Source: Saprospiraceae bacterium
GTDB taxonomy: Bacteria; Bacteroidota; Bacteroidia; Chitinophagales; Saprospiraceae
Length of the DNA: 64,000 nt
Reading direction: 5' to 3'
Assembly: GCA_022448955.1 (NCBI GenBank)
Contig: JAKVCU010000055.1
Span: forward strand, 1-64,000
Shown here one piece after another: positions 8,522 through 16,918 of the stretch. The position numbers and the translations under genes are program-made. A model generated the notes under the pieces. That model was not told where the DNA came from, searched no databases, and was given only the letters and a program-made list of their open reading frames with translations. Positions within the stretch are counted from its first letter, which is position 1, and every line of letters begins with the position of its first letter.

Positions 8522-8549
8522 CAAAATAGCGGATACTTCAATCAACAAA
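8522..8549 (-). promoter_or_regulatory. Candidate promoter of the pirin gene
   Basis: On the minus strand TTTG, 17 bases, then TATTTTG, close to the Bacteroidota -33/-7 consensus (TTTG / TAnnTTTG, here one base short in the -7 box). It lies about 78 bases upstream of the pirin ATG. Confidence 0.4.
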
Positions 8550-8600
8550 TTAAATAATATATTATTTGTATTTTTTTTATATTAAATATGTTTGATATTA

Positions 8601-8755
8601 TTGGCTTTATGTGTATCAAAGTTGTACTTTTGTTTAAAATGATTGCATATGATATTCCTTTGTGGATTGACATATAAGATCAAATGAGCTTTTTAGAAAG
8701 GCTATCTTAATACCAAAAAATTTTAAAAAGGAATGAGTTGCTCATTCCTTTTTTT
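8601..8755 (+). ncRNA. Candidate small RNA (promoter plus intrinsic terminator), plus strand
   Basis: The 315-base gap 8445-8759 has no ORF. It contains TTG (8601) - 21 bases - TACTTTTG (8625-8632), matching the Bacteroidota promoter form, and 93 bases further a 13-bp hairpin with seven T at 8725-8755. Together these could make a ~115-nt plus-strand RNA. The hairpin is also the natural terminator of the minus-strand amidohydrolase, so it need not belong to an RNA gene. Low confidence. Confidence 0.25.
8725..8755. terminator. Bidirectional intrinsic terminator
   Basis: AAAAAGGAATGAG, loop TTG, then CTCATTCCTTTTT: a 13-bp perfect stem with A-run and T-run on either side, so it can work in both directions. 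It sits 5 bp after the stop of the minus-strand amidohydrolase (8760). Confidence 0.85.
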
Positions 8756-8759
8756 ATCA

Positions 8760-10352
8760 TTAGTTACTCTTCTTTTCCATTCCAGGCTGTGTAATTTCGA
8801 AGTCGTCTTTTGTCTTAGAATCTTTCACCATTTTCTTCACATCTTCTAATAATTGCTTTGCATCGAATACAATACCGTCCTTTACCGTATACTTCACTCC
8901 TCCTACCCTGACTACTTCATTTTCTGGTGTTAGCTTGATAGCTCCTGTGCCGTACAAAACCTTTAAGTTTTGAAGTGGATTTTCTTCTACAATCACAAAG
9001 TCTGCTAGTTTTCCAACTTGCACTGTACCTATTTTATCGTCCATTCCCAATGCTTGTGCACCATTCAAAGTAGCAGAACGAATGACCTCTAGAGGATGAA
9101 ATCCTGCTTCACGCAATAATTCTAATTCTCTTACATAAGCGAATCCATACAGCTGATAGATAAAGCCAGAATCTGAGCCAGCTGTAACACGGCCCCCACG
9201 ATTCTTGTATTCATTAATAAAAGTCATCCATAAACGATAGTTCTCTCTCCAATCCACTTCTTCTTCTGTACCCCAAAAGTGCCAATAGGAACCATGAGAG
9301 ATACGACTTGGTCTATAAAATAACCATAAGGAAGGCATCGTATATTCATCATGCCACTCTGCTCTTCGAGCACGATGCAAGTCTCGACTGGCTTCATAGA
9401 TATTGAAAGTAGGGTCAATGGTAAAGTCGAGTGCTAAAAGTTCATTCATCACCTTGTTCCAATGCTCTGAATAAGGCTTAGCCGCCTGTTTCCAGAGCCT
9501 TCCTGCCTCTTTAAAGCGATCTTGCTCATTTTGATAATTATAATCAAGTGGGTAATTCTGAACAGTTTTGTCATCAAATAAAGCTTCTGGTAAGCCATAC
9601 CAATGCTCCATCGTAGTCAAGCCCGCTTTCGCGGAATTCAAAACATTCCAAAGTCCAACATCCATTTGTGCGTGGTGACAAGCAGAGCGAAGTCCCAATT
9701 TCTTATTTTCATCTAGTGCTGCCGACATTAACTCTGGTGGTGCCCCAAAAAACTTAATCCCTTGTGCCCCTTTGGCTGCATTTTGACGCACCCATTCTCT
9801 TGCCATTTCTGGCGTGCTAATAGGCTCTTCCGAACCTTGTCCAAAAACAGTATAAGCTTCAATTCTTGGTGCGGTGATTTCATTCTTTTCACTACGCATT
9901 TTATGCTTAAGCACCCAATCTAGACCATTACCGCAGGCTGGATCACGAATAGTTGTAATACCGTGCCCCATCCATAATTTAAAGACATATTCCGCATCAG
10001 CACCTTGCATTTTTCCACCAATATGGCCATGCATATCGACAAAGCCTGGTAGTAAGTACATACCTTCAACATCCAATTCCTTTCCACCTTCTTTTAACTT
10101 TGGACGGCCTTCCGGATCAATTGGAACGCCTGGGTAGCCCACCACTGTTATTTGTTTGATGACATTATTTTCAACCACAATGTCAATAGGCCCTCTAGGT
10201 GGCGCACCATTTCCATTGATGAGCGTAATTCCTCGGATAATGAGTTGTTCGTGGGGGCCATCGCCACGATAGCGATTTGGTGCTTCTCGAACTTGACCAT
10301 AGGCAAGATTTACCCATGCTAGAAGCATTAGAAGTAAGTAAATATTTTTCAT
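8760..10352 (-). CDS. Exported metal-dependent amidohydrolase
   Basis: A 530-residue amidohydrolase with a signal peptide when started at the ATG at 10352 (MKNIYLLLMLL...AYGQ); the 30 residues upstream in the frame do not look like signal sequence. The TIM-barrel metal-binding HxH is in DMHGHIGG (about residue 110), GIKFFGAP may supply the bridging lysine, HAQMDV and EHW supply further histidines, and TAGSDSG carries the conserved metal-binding aspartate. The C-terminal GTVQVGKLADFVIVEENPL is the typical composite-domain end of imidazolonepropionase/prolidase-like amidohydrolases. Likely hydrolyses a C-N bond of a periplasmic substrate. It has the same orientation as the propeller-amidohydrolase upstream, with a ~400 bp gap filled by repeats, so they may be separately transcribed. 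Substrate unknown. Confidence 0.88.
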   Translation of the reverse strand: MKNIYLLLMLLAWVNLAYGQVREAPNRYRGDGPHEQLIIRGITLINGNGAPPRGPIDIVVENNVIKQITVVGYPGVPIDPEGRPKLKEGGKELDVEGMYLLPGFVDMHGHIGGKMQGADAEYVFKLWMGHGITTIRDPACGNGLDWVLKHKMRSEKNEITAPRIEAYTVFGQGSEEPISTPEMAREWVRQNAAKGAQGIKFFGAPPELMSAALDENKKLGLRSACHHAQMDVGLWNVLNSAKAGLTTMEHWYGLPEALFDDKTVQNYPLDYNYQNEQDRFKEAGRLWKQAAKPYSEHWNKVMNELLALDFTIDPTFNIYEASRDLHRARRAEWHDEYTMPSLWLFYRPSRISHGSYWHFWGTEEEVDWRENYRLWMTFINEYKNRGGRVTAGSDSGFIYQLYGFAYVRELELLREAGFHPLEVIRSATLNGAQALGMDDKIGTVQVGKLADFVIVEENPLQNLKVLYGTGAIKLTPENEVVRVGGVKYTVKDGIVFDAKQLLEDVKKMVKDSKTKDDFEITQPGMEKKSN

Positions 10353-10453
10353 CTGTTTGAAATTTTTATGCAAGTGGTAAAATGCAGAAAAATTTCTGCA
10401 CAAATGGAACCGCTTTGCTCTCGCATAATCTTTTTTAATCATTCCCTTGCGTG

Positions 10454-10468
10454 TCCGCCTAAGGCGGA
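10454..10468. repeat. GC-rich palindrome
   Basis: TCCGCC-TAA-GGCGGA, a perfect 6-bp inverted repeat in an AT-rich gap. It is one of several short GC-rich palindromes in this window (also at 372, 10659, 10758 and 46223). Confidence 0.6.
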
Positions 10469-10523
10469 TGATTAATAAAGATCATACTCGTTTCATACTA
10501 ATCATTTTGCTGAGCTATAAATT

Positions 10524-10560
10524 GCCCTGCAAGAGAAATCCTTACAGGGCTTTATTTTAT
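10524..10560 (+). terminator. Orphan hairpin with T-rich tail
   Basis: GCCCTG/CAGGGC plus AAG/CTT stems with one mismatch, followed on the plus strand by TTTATTTTAT. No plus-strand gene precedes it; on the minus strand it lies between the two amidohydrolases and could end the upstream transcript less efficiently. Confidence 0.45.
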
Positions 10561-10566
10561 TAATTG

Positions 10567-10747
10567 GACTTGTTCATCGTATCACGAATGAGCGAGAATG
10601 AAGCAAATTTTATTTTGCACGAGGCAAAAAACACAGACAATGCCGTAGTATTGGCGAGCCTGCCTGCCGGCAAAGGCAGGTATTTTTAACGAAGTACAAG
10701 ATATAACTTTGCCATTCATAGCCATTTGGTGATGCGGTGAACAAGTC
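10567..10747. mobile_element. MITE-like long imperfect palindrome
   Basis: The ends GACTTGTTCATCGTATCAC (10567-10585) and GTGATGCGGTGAACAAGTC (10729-10747) are inverted copies differing at two positions. The inverted similarity continues inward (GAATG, TTGCAC/TTGTAC blocks on opposite arms), and the centre holds CCTGCC-TGCCGGCA-AA-GGCAGG (10659-10680). The element is ~181 bp with no ORF, which is the form of a miniature inverted-repeat element. No clear target-site duplication is visible. Its right end is 8 bp from the stop of the propeller-amidohydrolase gene. Confidence 0.6.
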
Positions 10748-10754
10748 TATTAGT

Positions 10755-13700
10755 CTAGTGCCTGCGGCAGGCACACTGTACTGGCATTAAAGATTTTGAA
10801 TCGCTCATCATCGGATAAGCATTTCCACTTCCTTCCATTTCAAAGTAGAAAGGCTGACGATCCTTTGTATAATTGCCTACCTCATTCATAGTAGCTGCAT
10901 CGTACAATCGACCATTTACCATGGTGTATTTGATAAATTCTGAGTTGCGAATATTTTCTAATGGATTTTTATCTAGGATTAGCAAATCTGCTAGTTTTCC
11001 TTCTTCAATAGAACCAATTTGGCTATCCATTCCTAGGTATTTTGCCCCATTGATCGTTGCACATTTTAAAGCTTGGTGATTGCTCATTCCGCCTTGTTGT
11101 AACATCCATAATTCCCAATGTGCCCCTAATCCTTGCAATTGACCATGTGCCCCTAAATTCACATTCACTCCAGCATCTTGCAATTTCTTTAAAGAACGAG
11201 AAGTAAGCATATGCCCATTTTCGTATTCTTCTTCAGGAAGCATGGTACGATGACGTGCACGTGCATCGACTACAGCTCTTGGTGTAAAAGTCAACAAACG
11301 ATCTTTTTCCCAAACATTCGTGTGCTGATACCAATAGTATTCGCCACTAACACTACCATAATTCACCACCAAAGTAGGTGTATTGTGAGTATTGGTATTT
11401 GACCAGAATTGAATAACATCATTATACAATGGAGCCACTGGAATGTTATGCTCTACCCCTGTGTGACCATCTGCTACCATACTCATATTGTGATAGAAGA
11501 AAGAACCACCTTCTGGATAAACCATGATACCTAATTCTCTAGCTGCTTGCATCACTTGCTGACGCTGCTCTCTTCTGGGCTGGTTATAACTCTTTACAGA
11601 AAATGCGCCATAAGCCTTTGTACGACGAATGGCAGAACGTGCATCATCTAAGCTATTGACCACTGCTTTAAAATCACCATCTGCTCCATAAAGAATCGTT
11701 CCTGTAGAATAAAGACGCGGACCAAGTATGTGTCCAGCTTTAATCATTTCAGAATGCGAGAAAATCATTTCAGAATTAGAACTAGGATCATGAGCAGTCG
11801 TTACGCCATAGGCCAAGTTCGCGTAGTAATACCAGTTCTGTTGAGGGCTCAATCCATATCTAAAATCTCCCAAGTGCCCATGTACATCGATCATACCTGG
11901 CATAATGGTCTTGCCTTCACAATCGATCACAGTAGCCCCTCTTGGCACTCTTACCTTTCTACCAACTTTTTTGATTTTATTTCCTTCTACTAAAACAGCA
12001 CCATTTTCAATTACTTTGTCACCATCCATTGTGATGATACGAGCATTCGTAAATAATACCTGTCCTTGTGGCTGATCATAAGCTAATTGAAGGTTAATCT
12101 TTAGGCCTGTACTATCCATCGGTGGAAGACTATCTAAGGCCCCTTCGACAAACTTAAATCGCTCTGTTAACTGATCGGAGAAGTAAATATTCCCCAACGT
12201 CCAGAATAACTTCTTACTGTCTTTCGACCAATGGATATTGATCCCTGCATCCTTTGCCACCTGTGCCACAGGCACGGCCTTTGTACCAGATGAAATGCCT
12301 ACTGGCTTCCCCATCTTTGGCATTGGTGCGATATACACTTTATATAATTCTGACCAAGCAACCCATTTATTATCTGGACTAGGGATGAAACGCTGTGCAT
12401 ATTTACCACTGAACAATTGCTGCTCATCCTTACCATTTAATTTAATCTGATTGTAAGTCTTTGTTAGAGCACCAAATATAAATCCACCTTTCTGAAATAA
12501 GATATGCTTTCCATCGGCACTAAATATTGGGTATTCACCATTTGAGGTTACAAAAGTAGGTGCCCCACCTGAAGCACTAACGGTATAAATCCCAGGCTTT
12601 TTACTATGCGTATAGCCTTGGTGAATATTTCCTCCATCCTTTCGGTAAACCACCATTTTGCCGTCAGGTGAAAAGGTAGGTGTACGATAGATTCCCTTTT
12701 TGCTCGTTAGCTTAGTTTTAGTGCCACTAGCCAGATTCATCTTGATCACTGATCCCATATCTCGGTCATCCCAGCTAACGTAGACAATAGATTTGCCGTC
12801 AGGCGAAAAAGCAGCTTCAAACTCAAAATGTTCGTCAGAAGTGATACGCTGAGGACGGCCATCAGGGAGGTTCTTCTTCCATAAGTATCCCACTGCATTA
12901 AAAATCAGCATCTTCTCATCTGGTGAAGTGACTGCTGAGCGAATCACATTTACCTCAAAGTTTTCTTCAAAGGCGGCATTTTTAAACCTTACTGTTTCTG
13001 CTAATTTATGCTTTGGTTGAGCAGTGAATGGAATATTCGTAGCTTCTCCTGTTTTAGCATTGACTTTCCAGAGTTTTCCTTTTCCCCAGATTACAATGTG
13101 CTCGTCATCTGGCATCCAGTCAAAACCCGTATACACACCAAAAATAGACCAAGCTTCTTGTTGGTCTTTACTTAATCCATCGTAGATGGGGAAGTTTTCC
13201 CCCGTTTCTAAGTCATGGACAAAAAGCACTGTTTTAGTTCTTACTCTGCGTATGAAAGCAAGCTTTTTACCATCGTTAGAAATTTGCGGTCGTACTGCAC
13301 CACCTGGACCACTCACCAAATTCTCTAACGTTCCACTTTCCATATCATAGCGACGAATCACATAAATCTGGCTGTTTGGATCTTTATTATATTGAAAATA
13401 CCCTCCTGGGTACATATCTTCACTAAAATAAACGTATTTGCCGTCAGGCGAAACAGATGGTTCATTCACATCTTGCTGGTCATTTTTACGCTTTGTTAAT
13501 TGAATACCACTCCCTCCTGTGATATGATACATCCACATTTCCCCCGCGCCTAGCGAACGACTAGAGGTAAAGTGTTTACGCGCTACAAAGTATTCGCCAT
13601 CTGGCATCCATGCAGCATTATTTAATAGGCGGAAACGCTCTTTGGTAATTTGCTTCGCATTGGAACCATCAACATTCATGGTCCAAATATTATCGCCCCC

Positions 13701-14018
13701 TCCTGCATCACTTGTAAAGAGAATCGTTTTTCCATCAGGACTAAACCGTGGCTGCACTTCCCATGCTAGACCAGAACGAATAGGGTTTGCTTTACCGCCT
13801 GAAATAGGCATCGTATAAATATCACCAAGCATATCAAAGGCAATCATTTTTCCATCAGGACTAACGTCCAAGTTCATCCACGTACCTTCGTCCGTTTTAA
13901 AACTCACATCCTTATAAATACCCTTTGGATTATTGACGTCCCATTTATCTTTTTCTTGGGCTAAAATATTACCTAAAAAACAAGCATTTAAAAAAAGAAA
14001 AAATAATAAAGGTTTCAT
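10755..14018 (-). CDS. TolB-like beta-propeller fused to an amidohydrolase domain, exported
   Basis: A 1087-residue exported protein (signal MKPLLFFLFLNACFLGNILAQ). Residues ~30-650 hold repeated TolB/PD40-type blades, seen as recurring SPDGKMI, SPDGKTI, SPDGKSI and SADGKHI units. Residues ~690-1060 form an amidohydrolase: DVHGHLGD gives the HxH metal motif, VKSYNQP the possible bridging lysine, GVEHNIP a further histidine; the usual Asp motif is replaced by LGAHGQLQG. The C-terminal GSIEEGKLADLLILDKNPL is typical. This propeller-amidohydrolase architecture is known in Bacteroidota and proteobacteria and is thought to act on peptides or amides, but the substrate is not established. The last six residues (C-A-C-R-R-H) are encoded by a GC-rich palindrome (10758-10774), suggesting that a repeat changed the 3' end. 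Confidence 0.87.
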   Translation of the reverse strand: MKPLLFFLFLNACFLGNILAQEKDKWDVNNPKGIYKDVSFKTDEGTWMNLDVSPDGKMIAFDMLGDIYTMPISGGKANPIRSGLAWEVQPRFSPDGKTILFTSDAGGGDNIWTMNVDGSNAKQITKERFRLLNNAAWMPDGEYFVARKHFTSSRSLGAGEMWMYHITGGSGIQLTKRKNDQQDVNEPSVSPDGKYVYFSEDMYPGGYFQYNKDPNSQIYVIRRYDMESGTLENLVSGPGGAVRPQISNDGKKLAFIRRVRTKTVLFVHDLETGENFPIYDGLSKDQQEAWSIFGVYTGFDWMPDDEHIVIWGKGKLWKVNAKTGEATNIPFTAQPKHKLAETVRFKNAAFEENFEVNVIRSAVTSPDEKMLIFNAVGYLWKKNLPDGRPQRITSDEHFEFEAAFSPDGKSIVYVSWDDRDMGSVIKMNLASGTKTKLTSKKGIYRTPTFSPDGKMVVYRKDGGNIHQGYTHSKKPGIYTVSASGGAPTFVTSNGEYPIFSADGKHILFQKGGFIFGALTKTYNQIKLNGKDEQQLFSGKYAQRFIPSPDNKWVAWSELYKVYIAPMPKMGKPVGISSGTKAVPVAQVAKDAGINIHWSKDSKKLFWTLGNIYFSDQLTERFKFVEGALDSLPPMDSTGLKINLQLAYDQPQGQVLFTNARIITMDGDKVIENGAVLVEGNKIKKVGRKVRVPRGATVIDCEGKTIMPGMIDVHGHLGDFRYGLSPQQNWYYYANLAYGVTTAHDPSSNSEMIFSHSEMIKAGHILGPRLYSTGTILYGADGDFKAVVNSLDDARSAIRRTKAYGAFSVKSYNQPRREQRQQVMQAARELGIMVYPEGGSFFYHNMSMVADGHTGVEHNIPVAPLYNDVIQFWSNTNTHNTPTLVVNYGSVSGEYYWYQHTNVWEKDRLLTFTPRAVVDARARHRTMLPEEEYENGHMLTSRSLKKLQDAGVNVNLGAHGQLQGLGAHWELWMLQQGGMSNHQALKCATINGAKYLGMDSQIGSIEEGKLADLLILDKNPLENIRNSEFIKYTMVNGRLYDAATMNEVGNYTKDRQPFYFEMEGSGNAYPMMSDSKSLMPVQCACRRH
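10758..10774. repeat. GC-rich palindrome inside the 3' end of a coding sequence
   Basis: GTGCCTGC-G-GCAGGCAC, an 8-bp perfect inverted repeat that directly precedes the minus-strand stop and encodes its last residues. The same CCTGC/GCAGG core appears in the MITE centre and in repeat A. Confidence 0.7.
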
Positions 14019-14389
14019 ATTAATATAATTTTGGCATAGGGTGAATATAAAGAAGAATTATTGTTGAAAGGAAATTTTTTAAATAAAACAAGGGAGGCTG
14101 CTACTCAAATAGCTAAAATAAAATGTATTCCCCAAAAGCCCCTTTGAATAAATGCCAATTATGGGTGCAACCAGATAGCTATTCATTCTCTTATTCAGCA
14201 TGCAAAATACTCTTCAATGCATACTTGATTAGAGCTATTTGAAATTAAAACTCTTGTCCTAATTTATTGTTGAGTATATTTGCAAGATGAACAACAACCG
14301 GCTACATATGAATACCCTGCCGGCTTTACGTCACATCGTATGAGGTGATACTTGAACGTATTTTAACTTCATACCTTAATTCAGTTGAG
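14019..14389. other. Intergenic region between divergent genes
   Basis: No credible ORF. It separates the divergent propeller-amidohydrolase and 2OG oxygenase genes, contains the promoter candidate at 14254-14282, and a ~100-base leader with CCGGC-type short inverted repeats (14298-14326). Nothing else is recognised. Confidence 0.6.
14254..14282 (+). promoter_or_regulatory. Candidate promoter of the 2OG oxygenase gene
   Basis: TTG (14254-14256), 18 bases, TATATTTG (14275-14282): a good match to the Bacteroidota -33/-7 consensus. It predicts a transcript start near 14288 and a leader of ~100 bases. Confidence 0.55.
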
Positions 14390-15247
14390 ATGATTCAACA
14401 ACAAACTAAGCAACAAATACTTGACCTAAACAAATGGCAAAGCATTTTTAGCGAAAAAGCTAAGGATTACCAAACTGGAGATCCTTACCCTTACGGTGTT
14501 TTTGAAAACTTCCTTGAAGATTGGGCTGCTAAAAAAGCAATGGAGTCTTTTCCTAAAGTACAGGATGCTGGATGGATTCACTATATTCATGTTAATGAAA
14601 AGAAACATGGGTTGAACAAAATGGATCGTATTCCTAGCTTCCTACAAGATGTCATTCGCGAATTAAATAGCGAAGAATTTGTCTCTGCATTAAGTAAATT
14701 GACAGGTATCTCTGGACTCAGGCCTGATCCAAGTCTAGAAGGAGGTGGTTTACATCAAACACAGAGAGGAGGTTTCTTAAATATCCATGCAGACTTCACT
14801 GTACACCCACATAAGCGCAACTGGCGTCGCCGAGTAAATGTTTTGGTTTACTTGAATGAAGATTGGTTACCAGAATATAAAGGGGAATTAGAATTATGGA
14901 CCAGAGACATGAAAGAATGTCGACAGAAACTAAGTCCGATCTATAATAGAATGGTGGTTTTTAATACCGATGAAGATTCATACCATGGCCTACCTGATCC
15001 AATTCAGTGTCCAGAAGGTATGACTCGTAAATCTATCGCATTATATTACTTTACAGAAGAAGATACTGCGCCAAAGAAACGCGCCACAAATTACAAGGCG
15101 AGACCAGGCGATGGGATCAAGAGCCTATTTATTTATTTGGATAAACAAGCCATTGTTGTCTACAACTGGTTAAAAGGCGCACTTGGCATCAATGACGACT
15201 TTATCAGTAAAGTACTTGGCTTCTTTGATCGCAAGAAGAAGAAGTGA
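14390..15247 (+). CDS. 2-oxoglutarate/Fe(II)-dependent oxygenase (prolyl-hydroxylase-like)
   Basis: A 285-residue protein from the ATG at 14390; the longer GTG-started frame adds 15 residues without family character. The double-stranded beta-helix core carries the iron ligands His133 and Asp135 (IHADF) and His199 (SYHGLPDP), and Arg213 (MTRKS) to bind 2-oxoglutarate. GGGLHQTQRGGFL just before HAD is typical of the P4H-like 2OG-FeII_Oxy_3 group that hydroxylates proteins or small substrates in the cytoplasm. A charged C-terminal tail follows (FFDRKKKK). It is monocistronic and convergent with a SnoaL-like gene across a strongly folded spacer. Family sure; substrate unknown. Confidence 0.88.
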   Translation: MIQQQTKQQILDLNKWQSIFSEKAKDYQTGDPYPYGVFENFLEDWAAKKAMESFPKVQDAGWIHYIHVNEKKHGLNKMDRIPSFLQDVIRELNSEEFVSALSKLTGISGLRPDPSLEGGGLHQTQRGGFLNIHADFTVHPHKRNWRRRVNVLVYLNEDWLPEYKGELELWTRDMKECRQKLSPIYNRMVVFNTDEDSYHGLPDPIQCPEGMTRKSIALYYFTEEDTAPKKRATNYKARPGDGIKSLFIYLDKQAIVVYNWLKGALGINDDFISKVLGFFDRKKKK

Positions 15248-15250
15248 CTT

Positions 15251-15327
15251 TGTGAAGGGGGGGCGATTCCTAAATACAATTGACACGAAAAAAGTCAACT
15301 CATTTCAGGAGCAGCCTCCCCCTCACA
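15251..15327. repeat. Nested inverted-repeat structure between convergent genes
   Basis: TGTGAAGGGGGGGC (15251-15264) pairs with GCCTCCCCCTCACA (15314-15327) at 13 of 14 positions (one G-U). Inside it TCCT/AGGA and TTGAC/GTCAA form further stems. No T-run follows, so it is either a non-canonical terminator or a structured RNA element. Confidence 0.5.
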
Positions 15328-15362
15328 TGGTCTCATCGTCACAAACGCTCATTGTCAAAACA

Positions 15363-15752
15363 TCATCCCTTCATCTGCTCCAACATTTCACCCATTTTTT
15401 GATGAATAAGGTTGACGGCTTTTAGAGGTCGAAGCATAACTTTAAAGTCGATTATTTTTCCATTCTCATTGAATTTGATCATATCCACGCCATTGATAAA
15501 AACGCCATCAATTTCTACTGTAAATTCTAAAATGGCATCTTTCTCTCCCACTACTTCTCTTACGTATTGAAATGAATCATTGACTAAAGTGTGAAAAGCT
15601 GCCTGCAGATAAAACTCAACAATAGCTCGCCCAGATAATGGTCGGAATACAACAGGCGAATGCATAACAATCTCATCATCTAATATTTCTTTTAATAGTT
15701 GGGTATCTGCATGTTGAACAATTTGATGCCACTGTTGAATAAGCTTCTTCAT
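15363..15752 (-). CDS. SnoaL-like/NTF2-fold protein
   Basis: A 129-residue single-domain protein with the NTF2-like pattern: helix MKKLIQQWHQIVQHADTQ, the segment LLDDEIVMHSPVVF, a central GRAIVEFYL helix and C-terminal strands EFTVEIDGVFINGVDMIKF and GKIIDFKVMLRP. Such proteins are polyketide-cyclase-like isomerases or small-ligand binders; many have no known reaction. No signal peptide, so cytoplasmic. It is divergent from the MDR oxidoreductase at 81 bp, which may hint at joint regulation. Family likely, function open. Confidence 0.8.
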   Translation of the reverse strand: MKKLIQQWHQIVQHADTQLLKEILDDEIVMHSPVVFRPLSGRAIVEFYLQAAFHTLVNDSFQYVREVVGEKDAILEFTVEIDGVFINGVDMIKFNENGKIIDFKVMLRPLKAVNLIHQKMGEMLEQMKG

Positions 15753-15833
15753 ATTAGCCTAGTTTAATGAGCAAATAAATGAATTTTTGTAAGTTGCTGC
15801 CAATTTAACAGAACTTTTCAAAGTAGAATATAT

Positions 15834-16826
15834 ATGAACAAAAGAATATTACTGGCTAGCCGCCCTGAAGGCTTACCAAAAGAAGAGAATTGGACATTGG
15901 ATACGCAGGAAATTCCAAGTGTCGGGGAAGGAGAAATCTTAATCCGTAATCACTATGTATCATTAGACCCTGCTATGCGTATTTGGATCACCAATGTAAA
16001 ATCATACCTACCGCCAGTGGGTATTGATGAAGTGATGCGTGCAGGCACGGTGGGTGAGGTGATCGAAAGCAAAAATGAAAGCCATCCAGTTGGTTCATTC
16101 GTATCTGGCTGGGGAGGCGTACAACAATATACCCTTAGTGATGGAAAAACGATGTATTCTGTTGATCCTAAATTAGCACCACTACCAACCTATATTGGAA
16201 GCCTAGGAATGCCTGGCATGACTGCTTATTTTGGAATTTTGCAAGAAGGACAAATCAAGGAAGGCGAAACAGTATTAGTTTCTGGAGGGGCCGGAGCAGT
16301 TGGAAGTATCGTCGGACAAATTGCTAAAATCAAAGGCTGTAAAGTGGTGGGTATTGCTGGTGGTCCAGAAAAATGCCAATACATGAAAAATCTTGGTTTT
16401 GACGAAGTCATTGACTACAAAAATGAACATGTATACAAAGCTATCCGCAAAACCTGCCCTAAAGGCGTAGATGTATACTTCGATAATGTAGGCGGTGAAA
16501 TTTTAGATTTTGCTTTAGCAAATATCAGAATGCATGCTAGAGTAATCATTTGTGGTGCCATTTCTCAATATAATACCAATGATATCTATGGTCCTAAAAA
16601 CTATCTCAACCTCTTGAATAAAAGGGCTATCATGAAAGGGATGTTAGTCTTAGACTATGCTAAAGACTACCGCAAAGCAGCTATGGAAATGGGGCAATGG
16701 ATGATGCAAGGAAAGTTAAAAACCAAAGAAGATATTTATGAAGGCATAGAAAACTTTAATGAAACCTTCCTTCGTCTATTTAGTGGACAGAAAAAAGGTA
16801 AGTTAGTATTGAAAGTAATCGAATAA
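15834..16826 (+). CDS. NADP-dependent medium-chain oxidoreductase (PTGR/CurA-like)
   Basis: A 330-residue zinc-independent MDR protein of the leukotriene B4 dehydrogenase/CurA group, which reduces the C=C double bond of alpha,beta-unsaturated ketones and aldehydes with NADPH. It starts with the family phrase ILLASRPEGLP and contains NHYVSLDPAMRIWI, the nucleotide-binding loop VSGGAGAVGSIVGQIAK (about residues 147-163) and VDVYFDNVGGEILD. It lacks the structural and catalytic zinc cysteines, as expected. Likely a cytoplasmic detoxification enzyme. No signal or operon partner; the next gene starts 92 bp later. Confidence 0.92.
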   Translation: MNKRILLASRPEGLPKEENWTLDTQEIPSVGEGEILIRNHYVSLDPAMRIWITNVKSYLPPVGIDEVMRAGTVGEVIESKNESHPVGSFVSGWGGVQQYTLSDGKTMYSVDPKLAPLPTYIGSLGMPGMTAYFGILQEGQIKEGETVLVSGGAGAVGSIVGQIAKIKGCKVVGIAGGPEKCQYMKNLGFDEVIDYKNEHVYKAIRKTCPKGVDVYFDNVGGEILDFALANIRMHARVIICGAISQYNTNDIYGPKNYLNLLNKRAIMKGMLVLDYAKDYRKAAMEMGQWMMQGKLKTKEDIYEGIENFNETFLRLFSGQKKGKLVLKVIE

Positions 16827-16851
16827 TAAACATACCTTCATAAATTGGATA

Positions 16852-16887
16852 AGGGTTTTCTTATGATTCTTTTCATGGGAGAACCCT
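16852..16887. terminator. Weak hairpin downstream of the MDR gene
   Basis: AGGGTTTTC and GAGAACCCT form a 9-bp stem (one G-U) with an 18-base loop, 25 bp after the stop. There is no plus-strand T-run, so termination is only possible, not shown. Confidence 0.3.
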
Positions 16888-16918
16888 ATATTCAAAAAAA
16901 TACAATTATCCCACAAAA

